The notes: generated from the letters alone by a model not told the origin. DNA of 64,000 nt from an uncultured Clostridia bacterium (GCA_947623655.1 CANQHG010000003.1:40847-104846); one strand, 5' to 3'; positions 44,213 through 53,026 are shown, numbered from the stretch's first letter. A program made the numbers and translations.

Positions 44213-45040
44213 TCACTTCTGGTTGAACTTCCTCTTTACAAACCAATCCGTCACTCTTTCGGGCAAAAACTTGTACATATAGCGCAAAACCGCGTTCTTG
44301 CCGCCCGCAACGCTGACGGGAGCGGGATTGCGCTTGTGGGCGAGTTTTACGATCGCGTCGGCAACGAGCGACGGGTTCATGCCGCCCTGCTCCATGTTCG
44401 CAAGCGCCGCCGAGGCCTTTTTCACCGAGGGCGTATATCCCTTGGCGTCTTCTTCGCCGTAGACGCGCCGCGCATAGGTAAAGTCCGTTGCCGTTCCCCC
44501 GGGCAAAAGCGCGCTCACGCGCACGCCTTGCTTTTTCAATTCGAGATCGCTCTCCCGCGCAAGCATGGCGAGAGCCGCCTTTGAGGACGAATAGAACCCG
44601 TCGTACGGAATCGGCATGTCGCCCCCCAAAGATCCGACGAGCACCGCTCTTCCGCTCCGTTTTTTCAGAAAAGGGGACGCGGCCTTCAACGCCTCGACCG
44701 CGCCGAAGTAGTTGACTTCGAACAGATACCGATAGTCTCCGCTCTTGGCGTGCTCCAGCGGGGCGGCCATGGAGAATCCCGCGGAATACACGAGGATATC
44801 GATGCCGTCCGTCTCCGCGCCGATCTTCTCGATCGCGCGCTTGAGTTCCCCCTCTTGCGAGGCGTCCGCCTCCACCGTCTGCACCCTGTCCCCCTTAAAG
44901 GGCGTGCGGGAGATGTTGAAAACCCTGTATCCGCGGGCGACGAGACGAAGCGCGGTCTCTCTGCCGATCCCCGAGGATCCGCCCACGACGACCGCCGTGC
45001 GCCTTTGCGGTATAACTTTTTCGGCGTTATTTTTTTCCAT
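44213..45040 (-). CDS. short-chain dehydrogenase/reductase
   Basis: 275 aa NAD(P)-dependent oxidoreductase. VVVGGSSGIGRETA near residue 17 is the cofactor loop (a GGxSGIG variant). SAGF (near residue 88) takes the NAG position. Catalytic Ser in VGSLGG and the YSSSKAAL pair (near residue 155) are intact. A basic C-terminal stretch (MYKFLPERVTDWFVKRKF) resembles membrane-associating SDRs. Substrate unknown. ATG 45040 has a CATAAT at the same 6 nt spacing as the leaderless genes, but no -35 box is evident. It lies downstream of a repeat-rich gap. Confidence 0.85.
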   Translation of the reverse strand: MEKNNAEKVIPQRRTAVVVGGSSGIGRETALRLVARGYRVFNISRTPFKGDRVQTVEADASQEGELKRAIEKIGAETDGIDILVYSAGFSMAAPLEHAKSGDYRYLFEVNYFGAVEALKAASPFLKKRSGRAVLVGSLGGDMPIPYDGFYSSSKAALAMLARESDLELKKQGVRVSALLPGGTATDFTYARRVYGEEDAKGYTPSVKKASAALANMEQGGMNPSLVADAIVKLAHKRNPAPVSVAGGKNAVLRYMYKFLPERVTDWFVKRKFNQK

Positions 45041-45129
45041 ACCCAAATTATGGGCGATTTTACAGGGATTATACGGCTCACGCTCACGGCGGATGCGAAC
45101 TCTTTCATTTGAAAGCGAAAATTACGGTA

Positions 45130-45651
45130 AAGTGTTCAAAATCGTTGCCCCCGGGACAGGCTTCCTCCTGCGGGGCGCAAAATGCAATTCTGCGCATCAG
45201 CACAGTGCGCTGTGCGCTGCGTTTTGCGATGAGGGGCGCTCAACGCTCATCCCGAGGCGCCCCGCGTCATTCTGAGGTATGGACACAGAACGAAGTCAGA
45301 ACCCTTAACTCGCCCCGCCCGCACGTTCTTTATGACGTCGAAGGGCGGCACGAGGAGCGTAGCGACGAAGTTGGAATTTCGCGGGGCAAAACGTTAAACA
45401 TGCGGCGAGATGCTTCGGTACATCTTTTACGGACTGCGTACAGCTCCTGTTCTCAGCATGACGCCGTCCCGTAGACCTCGAACACTTTCTTTTCGAAGGC
45501 CGTAGGCAAAGCAAAGAAATGTTCGAAACCATTCCAACATCACGTGCCTTAGTCGTGGGGTGATAAGGCGCGGAAATATACTAAGCCGACCCCTCGAACG
45601 TATTTCTTTTGCGAATGCAAAAGAAATACGTTCGAAATAAAGAGTCCGACC
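45130..45651. repeat. repeat-rich gap before the SDR and ZIP genes
   Basis: No gene. 45180-45240 is an inverted copy of 4991-5052. 45476-45565 holds the TTCGAACATTTCTTT palindrome plus the start of the ~204 bp element (CCATTCCAACATCACG). 45594-45635 is a perfect 19 bp inverted repeat. Confidence 0.6.
45594..45635. repeat. perfect 19 bp inverted repeat, 4 nt loop
   Basis: Arms TCGAACGTATTTCTTTTGC / GCAAAAGAAATACGTTCGA with loop GAAT. It is a symmetrical relative of the other TTCGAA..TTTCTTT palindromes. No T-run follows, so it is not a simple terminator. Confidence 0.75.
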
Positions 45652-46422
45652 CTACCCTAGCGCCACATCTAAAATCATCATCAGGCAAAAGCCGAAAATA
45701 AGTCCGAAAGAGGCGAGCGTCTTGCTGTTTTCAAAACATTCGGGAATGAGTTCCGAGCAGACCACGGCGACCATCGCCCCCGCCGAAAACGCGAGCGCCC
45801 AAGGCAACAGCCCCGCCGCAAGTCCCGCCGCGAGTGCCCCGAGAATACACGCGGGAATCTCCACCGCCCCCGAGAGCGAGGAAAACAGAAAACTTTTCCA
45901 TGCGGGAAGTCCCTTCGACCGCAGCGGAAAGGCGACGCACAGTCCCTCGGGGAAATTTTGGATGCCGATGCCGAGCGCAAGTAAAAAGGCGGAGAGAACG
46001 GCGTGTTCCCCGCCCGCAACGGCGAATGCGACCCCCACAGCCATCCCCTCGGGGATATTGTGCATTGTGACCGCCAAAAACAGGAGAGCGTTCTTTTCGT
46101 CGCCGAAGCGGGTAGATTTTTTCTTCCGCTTTCCGAGCAAGAGATCGCTCACGATGATAAACGCGCCGCCGAGAAAAAAGCCGAGCGTCACCGTTGCATA
46201 AGACGGCAAAACGCTCTCATATTCAAGTGCGGGGAGGAGAAGAGAGAAGAACGAAGCCGCGATCATGATGCCCGCCGCCGACCCGTTCAAAAGAGTAAGC
46301 ACGGACGGCTTGACGCCCTTGGAAAAGAAGACGAACAACGCGCCGAGCGTCGTGAGCGAGAAGAGCATGAGGGAAGCGAGGAGCGCCTGTTCCCACGGGA
46401 AAAGAGACATAAACCACTGCAT
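45652..46422 (-). CDS. ZIP family metal transporter
   Basis: 256 aa, about eight membrane helices; moves Zn2+ or other divalent metals into the cytoplasm. The metal-site helices read MHNIPEGMAVGVAF (near residue 120) and GIGIQNFPEGLCVAF (near residue 150), the ZupT/GufA pattern. A short cytoplasmic loop, GKRKKKSTR, follows helix 3. The start at 46422 follows CGGAGGTCCTGCAT. A 9 bp inverted repeat in the leader may be regulatory. Confidence 0.9.
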   Translation of the reverse strand: MQWFMSLFPWEQALLASLMLFSLTTLGALFVFFSKGVKPSVLTLLNGSAAGIMIAASFFSLLLPALEYESVLPSYATVTLGFFLGGAFIIVSDLLLGKRKKKSTRFGDEKNALLFLAVTMHNIPEGMAVGVAFAVAGGEHAVLSAFLLALGIGIQNFPEGLCVAFPLRSKGLPAWKSFLFSSLSGAVEIPACILGALAAGLAAGLLPWALAFSAGAMVAVVCSELIPECFENSKTLASFGLIFGFCLMMILDVALG

Positions 46423-46442
46423 ATGCAGGACCTCCGAGGGTA

Positions 46443-46474
46443 TTTCATAGGTACAGTCACTTCATCCTATGAAA
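46443..46474 (-). promoter_or_regulatory. inverted repeat in the ZIP gene leader
   Basis: TTTCATAGG, 14 nt, CCTATGAAA, about 20 nt upstream of the start codon. Either an operator for a metal-responsive repressor or an RNA hairpin; no known metalloregulator box matches clearly. Confidence 0.45.
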
Positions 46475-46527
46475 AAAATAAGCGTTTCGTGCACGCCGAT
46501 TTTTTCACAAAAAATTCAAAATCCGTC

Positions 46528-46556
46528 TTGACAACGGCGGGGCACGGTTGTATAAT
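46528..46556 (+). promoter_or_regulatory. promoter of the 154 aa membrane protein gene
   Basis: TTGACA (46528-46533), 17 nt, TATAAT (46551-46556): full consensus, suggesting strong constitutive expression. Confidence 0.85.
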
Positions 46557-46586
46557 GAAACAAAGTCATATTTGGGGGAAATTTCA

Positions 46587-47051
46587 ATGGCAGCTTTAGG
46601 TATCATCACGCTGATCTTGACATGCTTCATGATCGTGTATTATTGCTACATCGCAAACCATACCGACGAACACGACGTATCTTTCTTTATCAGCGTAGGT
46701 CTCATTTCCACAGTCATGAACCTGTGCACGAACGCAAGCGGATTTTTCGGCATCGCATGGCTGTACCTCGTCATCGCGGTATTGTTCCTTGCCGCCGGTT
46801 GGCTGATCGATTTTCACACTTCGATCAACTTCTACCTGTCGATCGGGCCGTGGTTTATCAAAACGTTCACAAACACGTCGGTCATCGTCTGGCAGCTCTT
46901 GTCGTTCTTCGCATTCCCTGTGGGCATCGTGCTCTATTTCGTGAAATACAACGGCAACAACGCGCTCGCGAGAACGTGCGGACGGGCGGCATGCTTCGGT
47001 ATCCTGCTGTACGGTCTGCTCCTGTGGGCGATCCTCGGACTCGTCCTTTGA
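46587..47051 (+). CDS. small integral membrane protein, unknown function
   Basis: 154 aa with four to five hydrophobic helices (about 4-24, 33-50, 53-72, 90-115, 133-154) and short loops such as IANHTDEHD. No family is recognised. The start at 46587 is chosen over an in-frame ATG at 46548 because GGGGGAAAT precedes it and the consensus -10 box overlaps the earlier codon. Expressed alone, with its own promoter and terminator. Confidence 0.75.
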   Translation: MAALGIITLILTCFMIVYYCYIANHTDEHDVSFFISVGLISTVMNLCTNASGFFGIAWLYLVIAVLFLAAGWLIDFHTSINFYLSIGPWFIKTFTNTSVIVWQLLSFFAFPVGIVLYFVKYNGNNALARTCGRAACFGILLYGLLLWAILGLVL

Positions 47052-47065
47052 GGTTGAAAAAATAC

Positions 47066-47096
47066 TTCCGTTCCCCGCACGGGGGACGGATTTTTT
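47066..47096 (+). terminator. terminator of the membrane protein gene
   Basis: TCCGTTCCCC, GCAC, GGGGGACGGA followed by T6. Confidence 0.8.
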
Positions 47097-47210
47097 CTAC
47101 ACGATAAAGAGCCGCGAAAACATGACATGATGGGAAATCCTCCTCAATTTTCATGTTTTTCTCTCTTTTTTATCATATATATGTGTTATTTTATGAAAAT
47201 GGAGGATCTT

Positions 47211-48902
47211 ATGAAACGATATATATGGCTTCCCCTTCTCCTCGGCATGCTGCTCCTTGCAGGCTGTGCGGGAGAAAACTTCAACCCCGGAGACAAGCTC
47301 GGGGGCGGCGGCATCGTGACCGACGCGCCCGACGTCACCCTTTCCGAGAGCATGGAAAACGCCAATGACGCGGCGGGCGAGGCGGAAAAGAGCGAGTCCG
47401 TTCCCGACGGCGCGATCGCGCTCACGCAGACGGGAAAGATCTCGGAGAGCGGCGATTACCTCGTCACGGGGGCGCTTGAGGGAAAAATCAGTGTGAAAGC
47501 GGAAAATGTGCGTTTATTTTTAAACGGCGCAACCCTTTTCTCCGCCGACGAAAAGGTTATCACGAGCGACTACGACCTCACGCTCACCCTCATCGGCGAA
47601 AATACGGCCGAGACGGCCGCCGCGGAAACGAACGCCATCACCTGCGACGGAGCGCTCGTCATCAACGGCAGCGGAAGTCTCTCCGTCAAATCGACCAAAA
47701 ATGCGATCAAGGCGAACACGATCGCCGTCACAGAGGCGGCGCTGACTCTCGAAGCGGACGGCGACGGGCTCCACGCCGAGATCGACGCCTACGACGACCT
47801 CACATCTGCTCCCGCTTTCTCCTATGCGGACGGCGGCTGGGTGCTGATCGACGGCGGTACTGTGACGATCGCCTCGGGCGACGACGGTATTCAGGCCGAT
47901 ACGTTTGTCCTCATCAAGGGCGAGAGCACACTCGACGTCACAACGAACGGCGGCGCCCCGCAAAGGATCACCGAGGCCTCTTCGGACAGCGGCGACGGCA
48001 AGGGCATCAAGGCCGGCGCCATCGACTGGGGCGCGGACGGAAACGAGATCGTATCCGACGAATATTTGATCGGCATCGAGGGCGGAGAGATCAAGATCAA
48101 CGCAAATGACGACGCCGTGCATTCGGACGGCAAGATCGAGATCTCGGGCGGCACGCTCGACATTGCCTCGGGCGACGACGGCGTGCATGCGGAAGCTCTT
48201 CTCACCGTTTCGGGCGGAAACATTTCCGTTTCGAAATGCTACGAGGGGCTCGAGGCCGCAAAAGTGGAGATCGGGGGCGGAGAGATCACGGTCAGCTCCG
48301 TCGACGACGGTCTCAATGCCGCGGACGGAACCACGCTTCCCATGGGACAGGCCAATCAGAACTGCCACATCCTCATCACGGGCGGCACGATCGAAGTCAA
48401 TGCGGAAGGCGACGGCGTTGATTCCAACGGTTCTATCCGCATGACGGGCGGTACGCTCATCGTGTTCGGCCCCACTTCAGACGGCAATGCGGCGCTCGAC
48501 GCGGACGGCGGGATCCTGATGGACGGCGGCTATCTCCTGGCCGTCGGGCCCATGGGAATGGTGGAGACGCCCGCGAGCAATTCCAAGCAAAATGTGCTCT
48601 CCTATGCGCAAAATCAGGCCATTGCGGCCAATACGAATTTGTCTTTGACGGATGAAGCGGGCGCGGCGATCTTCTCGATCGCGATAAAAAAGAGCTGCCG
48701 CTCCGTGATCGTCTCCTGTCCCGAACTCGTCACGGGGCAAAAGTTTAAACTCTACGGCGGCGACACCGAGCTTTGCAGTTTCACCGTCTCCTCCACGATC
48801 ACGGCGGTGGGCTCTGCGGGAAACATGCAAAATCCCGGCAACACCCCTCCGGGCGGCCCCGGCGGCAATTTCGGCGGCCCGGGGCATCCAAACCGCCCTT
48901 GA
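47211..48902 (+). CDS. Cthe_2159-like carbohydrate-binding beta-helix lipoprotein
   Basis: 563 aa. Lipobox LLAG-Cys near residue 18. The body is a run of short repeats such as GGTVTIASGDDGIQA, GGEIKINANDDAVHS and GGTLDIASGDDGVHA, the acidic (G/N)DD-rich right-handed beta-helix of the Cthe_2159 family, named after a Clostridium thermocellum protein reported to bind acidic and cellulosic polysaccharides with calcium. The tail is Gly/Pro/Asn-rich (PGNTPPGGPGGNFGG). Start at 47211 after TGGAGGATCTT. A role in plant-fibre or wall-polysaccharide binding is inferred from the family. Confidence 0.85.
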   Translation: MKRYIWLPLLLGMLLLAGCAGENFNPGDKLGGGGIVTDAPDVTLSESMENANDAAGEAEKSESVPDGAIALTQTGKISESGDYLVTGALEGKISVKAENVRLFLNGATLFSADEKVITSDYDLTLTLIGENTAETAAAETNAITCDGALVINGSGSLSVKSTKNAIKANTIAVTEAALTLEADGDGLHAEIDAYDDLTSAPAFSYADGGWVLIDGGTVTIASGDDGIQADTFVLIKGESTLDVTTNGGAPQRITEASSDSGDGKGIKAGAIDWGADGNEIVSDEYLIGIEGGEIKINANDDAVHSDGKIEISGGTLDIASGDDGVHAEALLTVSGGNISVSKCYEGLEAAKVEIGGGEITVSSVDDGLNAADGTTLPMGQANQNCHILITGGTIEVNAEGDGVDSNGSIRMTGGTLIVFGPTSDGNAALDADGGILMDGGYLLAVGPMGMVETPASNSKQNVLSYAQNQAIAANTNLSLTDEAGAAIFSIAIKKSCRSVIVSCPELVTGQKFKLYGGDTELCSFTVSSTITAVGSAGNMQNPGNTPPGGPGGNFGGPGHPNRP

Positions 48903-48937
48903 TTTTAGTTCGCCCCACCCCCCTATCCCCCCTCCCA

Positions 48938-49012
48938 CGGAGGGGGCGTATACATACGGAGCACTTCTCCCTACGGGGGGCGTATACATACGGAGCACGT
49001 TGCCCTACGGGA
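48938..49012 (+). repeat. two tandem copies of a ~36 bp unit
   Basis: GGGGGCGTATACATACGGAG followed by CAC..CCCTACGGG occurs twice back to back. It lies between the stop codon and the terminator of the beta-helix gene. Confidence 0.7.
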
Positions 49013-49016
49013 TCGC

Positions 49017-49047
49017 GCCCTTTCCATTGTTTGGAAAGGGCTTTTTT
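49017..49047 (+). terminator. terminator after the beta-helix gene
   Basis: GCCCTTTCC, 7 nt, GGAAAGGGC then T6. Confidence 0.85.
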
Positions 49048-49115
49048 CTTCCCCCCTCTTTACAAAATTCATGAATTATGATATGATAAAGAAAAGATAT
49101 GCTCGGGAGAAAACC

Positions 49116-50132
49116 ATGGCTAAAAAAAAGAACACCGCCGAAGAAAATGGCGAAAAAATGTCAATTTATGAATATGAGCAGAAATATGTCAAGCGGCAGA
49201 ACGTCAAGGGGGCAAAGTTCTTTTTAAGCCTTCTCGCTACGCTCGTCGGCGTGTTTTTGTTCGTCCTCTTGCTCCTCGTCTCTCTGAGGATGTACGAGAT
49301 CAACGAATATGCTGGCTACGCCACGGGCGCCGTCTGCCTCATTTTGTATATTTGCGTCTTTGTCGTCCCGCTCGTCAAAATCATACGCGCGCCCTACTTT
49401 GTGACGAACGTCAACGCGGCGGGCGCCTCCTCCGCGCAACGGCACAACCGCAGAGTACGGCAAGATATCGCCGATAAAATGATCAATTTTACGGCAAGCG
49501 TCGACGGCGCGGGCTGGTACGACTCCGAACTCGTCGGCCAACTCGCCATTGCGCGCAACACGGGCGACGACAAGGCGCTCAAAGAGACGCTCACCTCTCT
49601 CTATAAGGGTTCGGTGAAAAAGACGGCAAAGTCCCTCATCATGAAGAGTTCCATGCGCTCGGCGATGTATTCCGCGCTCTCTCAGTCCGAAAGGATCGAC
49701 GCGGCGCTCGTCATCGCCGTCAACACCCAACTCATCAAAGATCTCGTGTTCCTTTATGGGTTCCGTCCCTCCGACGTGCGGCTCGCGAAGATCTTTGTCG
49801 CCGTGATAAAAAATTCCATGATCGCGCTGGGGCTCGGCGGGATGAACGTGGGGAACGCCGTCGTCAAGACGATGGGCGACGCCGTAAAGGGAATTCCCAT
49901 TCTGGGGAATTTGATCTCGACGCTCGTCGACTCTTCCGTGCAGGGGCTTGCAAACGGGACCTTGACCGCACTGATAGGCTATCAGACCATCCGCTATCTC
50001 AATACGGAATACAACTTGCAGAATATTCTCGACGGCGTAGACGTCTCCGAGACGGGCGAAGAGCTTGTTGAAACGTGCACGGAGATCGAGACGCAGCTCA
50101 AAAAACGCAAGAAGCTCGCCGCCGCCGTCTGA
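49116..50132 (+). CDS. membrane protein, possibly DUF697/YcjF-like
   Basis: 338 aa. A charged N-terminus (1-35) and two membrane helices (about 36-58 and 65-90) precede a long soluble, helical part. The stretch ERIDAALVIAVNTQLIKDLV..GFRPSDVRLAKIFV near residues 195-235, followed by a hydrophobic segment rich in Gly (MIALGLGGMNVGNAV...GIPILGNLIS), recalls DUF697 (YcjF), a family of stress-related membrane proteins. I regard this as tentative. ATG 49116 is chosen for the CGGGAGAAAACC before it. Confidence 0.65.
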   Translation: MAKKKNTAEENGEKMSIYEYEQKYVKRQNVKGAKFFLSLLATLVGVFLFVLLLLVSLRMYEINEYAGYATGAVCLILYICVFVVPLVKIIRAPYFVTNVNAAGASSAQRHNRRVRQDIADKMINFTASVDGAGWYDSELVGQLAIARNTGDDKALKETLTSLYKGSVKKTAKSLIMKSSMRSAMYSALSQSERIDAALVIAVNTQLIKDLVFLYGFRPSDVRLAKIFVAVIKNSMIALGLGGMNVGNAVVKTMGDAVKGIPILGNLISTLVDSSVQGLANGTLTALIGYQTIRYLNTEYNLQNILDGVDVSETGEELVETCTEIETQLKKRKKLAAAV

Positions 50133-50535
50133 AAGAGCCCCTCTCTTTCCGCCGCGCTTTCCCGCAGGCCGCTAAAGAAAGAGCGAAGAGGGAAGCCTGA
50201 AATTCTTATATCAAATAATTATCCACCCGCGTGCGAGGATGTCACGAGCAACGCGAGTGACGAAAGGAGTGTGAAAGCCTTCCCCCCTCGGGGGGAAGGC
50301 TTATGCTCACAACGTTTGCCACTTCCTCTGAAAGGGGCAGCGAGATACCCCCTCCCGAGGGGGGGATTAAGGGGGTGGGCAACGATTCAGAAATATGCCC
50401 ACCTCAGTCACGGCGTAGCCGTGACAGCTCCTCCTCGGGAGGAGCCTTGCTTTCCTTTTTTTACGATATATGCAATATTTCCTACTCAAGGGGGAGCAGA
50501 GAAACGTTCATGTTTATCGGCAAAGCCTCTTTTGA
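50133..50535. repeat. repeat-bearing gap
   Basis: 50275-50302 is a near-perfect palindrome (AAGCCTTCCCCCC / GGGGGGAAGGCTT) and 50268-50312 matches 4886-4935. 50350-50452 has CCCGAGGGGGGATTAAGG, TGGGCAACGATTC..TGCCCACCTCAGTCA and GACAGCTCCTCCTCGGGAGG units found also near 23.3 and 33.4 kb. No gene. Confidence 0.6.
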
Positions 50536-50599
50536 ACCACGCGGCTATCGCGTGGTTTTCGTATATCAAAAAAAGCAACGGAAAATCCGTTGCTTTTTT
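50536..50599. terminator. two hairpins terminating hsp20
   Basis: AAAAAAAGCAACGGA/TCCGTTGCTTTTTT (50568-50599) has T runs both ways and lies 30 nt past the Hsp20 stop. A second hairpin, CCACGCG/CGCGTGG, is at 50537-50556. Confidence 0.8.
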
Positions 50600-50628
50600 G
50601 ATGTTTTTTGCACAATATGAGCGTGATT

Positions 50629-51042
50629 TTATTCGATATCGATAAAAGCGCTCTCTTCTTTCTTCTCGGGGCCCTGTTTGGGAACGGTGAGCATGAGAAT
50701 ACCGTTATCGTACTTTGCCTTGATCTGCTCGCGCGTGATCTCGCTGCCGACATAGTAGCTTCTCGAGGTCTGCTCGCGGATCTCCCTGCGGAGGTACTTT
50801 TTGCCCTCTTCTTCTTTCTTCTGTTTTTCGGCGCTGACGGTGAGATAGCCGTTTTCGAGGGAGACTTTGATCTCGTTTTTGCCGAAGCCGGGGAGCTCGA
50901 TCTCGAGCTCATAGTCGTTTTCCGTCTCCTTGATGTCCGTCCTCAGTTCCTTTGTCTCTTCAAAGAACATGGGTTTGAAGAAGTCGTCGAATACGTCGAA
51001 CAGGTCGTAGTTGTTGTTTCTTGTCTGAAGTCCGTTTTTCAT
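50629..51042 (-). CDS. Hsp20/alpha-crystallin small heat-shock protein
   Basis: 137 aa ATP-independent holdase that keeps unfolding proteins soluble under heat stress. The alpha-crystallin domain spans about 35-130, with ELEIELPGFGKNEIKVSLENGYLTV and the conserved KYDNGILMLTVPK near the end. An N-terminal arm with Phe-rich DDFFKPMFF is present; the C-terminal I-x-I-type tail is FIDIE. Start at 51042 after AAGGAG, which lies inside a possible temperature-sensitive hairpin. No CIRCE element is seen. Confidence 0.93.
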   Translation of the reverse strand: MKNGLQTRNNNYDLFDVFDDFFKPMFFEETKELRTDIKETENDYELEIELPGFGKNEIKVSLENGYLTVSAEKQKKEEEGKKYLRREIREQTSRSYYVGSEITREQIKAKYDNGILMLTVPKQGPEKKEESAFIDIE

Positions 51043-51047
51043 CTTAA

Positions 51048-51069
51048 AAATCTCCTTATAATAAGATTT
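51048..51069 (-). promoter_or_regulatory. possible RNA thermometer over the hsp20 ribosome site
   Basis: On the minus strand AAATCT pairs with AGATTT, enclosing TTATTATAAGG, so that AAGGAG is partly paired and partly in the loop. Weak AU pairing would open on warming. Inference only. Confidence 0.4.
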
Positions 51070-51154
51070 GACTCGGGAGGCTATCGGTGCGAATGGGACG
51101 GGGGTGTGCGCCCGACGGATCGGACCGTACCTGCCGCTTCCTTTGTTCGTTTAT

Positions 51155-51181
51155 ATTATACCGCAACAGAAAGATTTTCAA
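51155..51181 (-). promoter_or_regulatory. probable promoter of hsp20
   Basis: TTGAAA (51176-51181), 15 nt, TATAAT (51155-51160). The spacer is short; the leader is about 105 nt and GC-rich in its middle. Confidence 0.5.
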
Positions 51182-51308
51182 ACAAATTTTTTTAATTTTT
51201 ACGCCGAAAATGCGTCCTCCGCCCCTCCGTGAAAAGAATTTTCAGGGAGTTTTCTCTCTTTTTACCGTGAAAAAATCACAAAAACAGAAAAATTTTTTCA
51301 AAAAACTC

Positions 51309-51337
51309 TTGCAAAGCCGAATTTTTTGATGTATAAT
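51309..51337 (+). promoter_or_regulatory. promoter of the nucleoside kinase gene
   Basis: TTGCAA (51309-51314), 17 nt, TATAAT (51332-51337); AAGGGGAAAATC precedes the ATG at 51368. Confidence 0.75.
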
Positions 51338-51367
51338 ATGGTACTAAATAAGTTCAAGGGGAAAATC

Positions 51368-53026
51368 ATGATTCAAGTTACATTCAACGGCCGCAAGCTG
51401 GCCGTGCAGGAAGGAACGCGGGTTTTGGAACTCGTGGAAGAAAAAGAAAGAAAAAACCTCGTCGTGTGCCAGGTGGGCGCTCAGGTCAAAGAGCTCAACT
51501 ATAAACTATCGGAAAAGAACGACGGCATGGTCATTCAGCTTCTCAATCTCAACAATGCAGAAGCGGGCAGAGCGTACAGCGCGACCCTGCGCTACATCGT
51601 CGCAATGGCGTTTTACCATATCTATCCCGACGTCAAAATAAGATTTTCTTACAATATCTCCCGCTCTATTTCCTGTCGGGCGCTCACCAAGAGCTTTAAT
51701 ATGTCGAGAGCGGTCGACGCCGTTTCCAAGGAAGTCAAGCGCATCATCGAGGAAGATCTTCCCATCGAGCGCGTCACCGTCACGATCGAGGAAGCGACGG
51801 AGATCTACAAAAAATATCATCTCGACGACAAGATCGAAATTCTCAAATACCGTCCCGAGAATACGGTGCATCTCTACAAGTGCGGCGATTACTATAATTA
51901 TCTGCACAGCTATATGGTGCCCTCAACGGGCTGTATCCACAACTATACGATCACGCCCTACAGCCCCGGGTTCATCATTCAGTACCCCCGCCACGATCTC
52001 GACGCCAATATCCCCGAATTCGAGGAAGAGGCCGTCTACTGCAGAACGCTGCAACGGGCTTTCAACTGGGCCGAAAAGGCAAAATTGCAGACCGTGAACG
52101 ACATCAACCGCAAGATCGACAACGGCGAGACGCTCGAATTCGTACAACTGTGCGAGGCATACCACAACAAACAGCTCACCGAGCTCGGCGACAGGATCGA
52201 GAACGATATCGAAAACGTCAGGCTCGTTGCGATCGCGGGGCCGAGCTCGAGCGGCAAGACGACGTTCTGCAACCGTCTCAGAATCGAGCTCTTGTCCCGC
52301 GGGATCAACCCCGTGACCATTTCGATGGACGATTATTACTTCGAAAAAGACAAGATCTGCGAGCTTCAGGGCAGACCCATCGACAAGCTCGACCTCGAGC
52401 ATATCGACTGCCTCGACATCGAGCTCTTCAATAAAGACCTCTTCGATCTCATCAACGGCGAAGAAGTCACGTTGCCGCACTTCAATTTCAAACTCGACAA
52501 GCGCGAAGCGGGCAAGACGATCAGAGTGGAACAAAACGTTCCCATCATCATCGAGGGGATCCATGCGCTCAACGAAAAACTGACGAAATCTATCCCGAAA
52601 CATCAAAAATTCAAAATTTATATCGCGCCTCACGCGCAGTTGAATATCGACAACCACTCCCCGCTCTCCATCACGAACGCGCGGCTCATCAGAAGGATCG
52701 TCCGCGACATGCAGTTCAGGAACTGTTCCGCCGCAAATACGATCGATATGTGGCAGTCGGTACGCAACGGCGAGTTCCGCTGGATCTATCCCAATCAGGA
52801 GAATGCGGACTTTGTGTTCAATTCCAGCCTCGGTTACGAGCTCTGCGTGCTCAAGAAGAAAGCGATGGAAGCCCTCATGCAAATCGAGCCCACGGCTCCC
52901 CAATATCTCACCGCGAACAGGCTCATCAAGACGCTCAAATATTTCCGCCAGATCGACGACGACTCGATCATCCCCTGCAATTCCCTGGTCCGCGAATTTA
53001 TCGGCGGGAGCTGCTTCAACGTTTAA
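51368..53026 (+). CDS. nucleoside (uridine-like) kinase with TGS and ThrRS-like N-terminal domains
   Basis: 552 aa. Residues 1-65 resemble a TGS domain; about 70-230 resemble the threonyl-tRNA synthetase second additional domain (HIYPDVKIRFSYNISRS...). The C-terminal half is a uridine-kinase-type P-loop kinase: GPSSSGKTTFCNRL near residue 292, SMDDYYFEKDKI near residue 320 and IIEGIHALN near residue 394. This fused architecture is a known Firmicutes/Thermotogae nucleoside kinase family; its substrate in vivo is uncertain. Start at 51368 after AAGGGGAAAATC. Confidence 0.88.
   Translation: MIQVTFNGRKLAVQEGTRVLELVEEKERKNLVVCQVGAQVKELNYKLSEKNDGMVIQLLNLNNAEAGRAYSATLRYIVAMAFYHIYPDVKIRFSYNISRSISCRALTKSFNMSRAVDAVSKEVKRIIEEDLPIERVTVTIEEATEIYKKYHLDDKIEILKYRPENTVHLYKCGDYYNYLHSYMVPSTGCIHNYTITPYSPGFIIQYPRHDLDANIPEFEEEAVYCRTLQRAFNWAEKAKLQTVNDINRKIDNGETLEFVQLCEAYHNKQLTELGDRIENDIENVRLVAIAGPSSSGKTTFCNRLRIELLSRGINPVTISMDDYYFEKDKICELQGRPIDKLDLEHIDCLDIELFNKDLFDLINGEEVTLPHFNFKLDKREAGKTIRVEQNVPIIIEGIHALNEKLTKSIPKHQKFKIYIAPHAQLNIDNHSPLSITNARLIRRIVRDMQFRNCSAANTIDMWQSVRNGEFRWIYPNQENADFVFNSSLGYELCVLKKKAMEALMQIEPTAPQYLTANRLIKTLKYFRQIDDDSIIPCNSLVREFIGGSCFNV

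Larger units (their letters stand above)
51043..51367. other. divergent intergenic region
   Basis: 325 bp between hsp20 and the nucleoside kinase. It holds the hsp20 leader and promoter, the kinase promoter, and an AT-rich centre (51180-51300) in which I see no gene. Confidence 0.6.
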
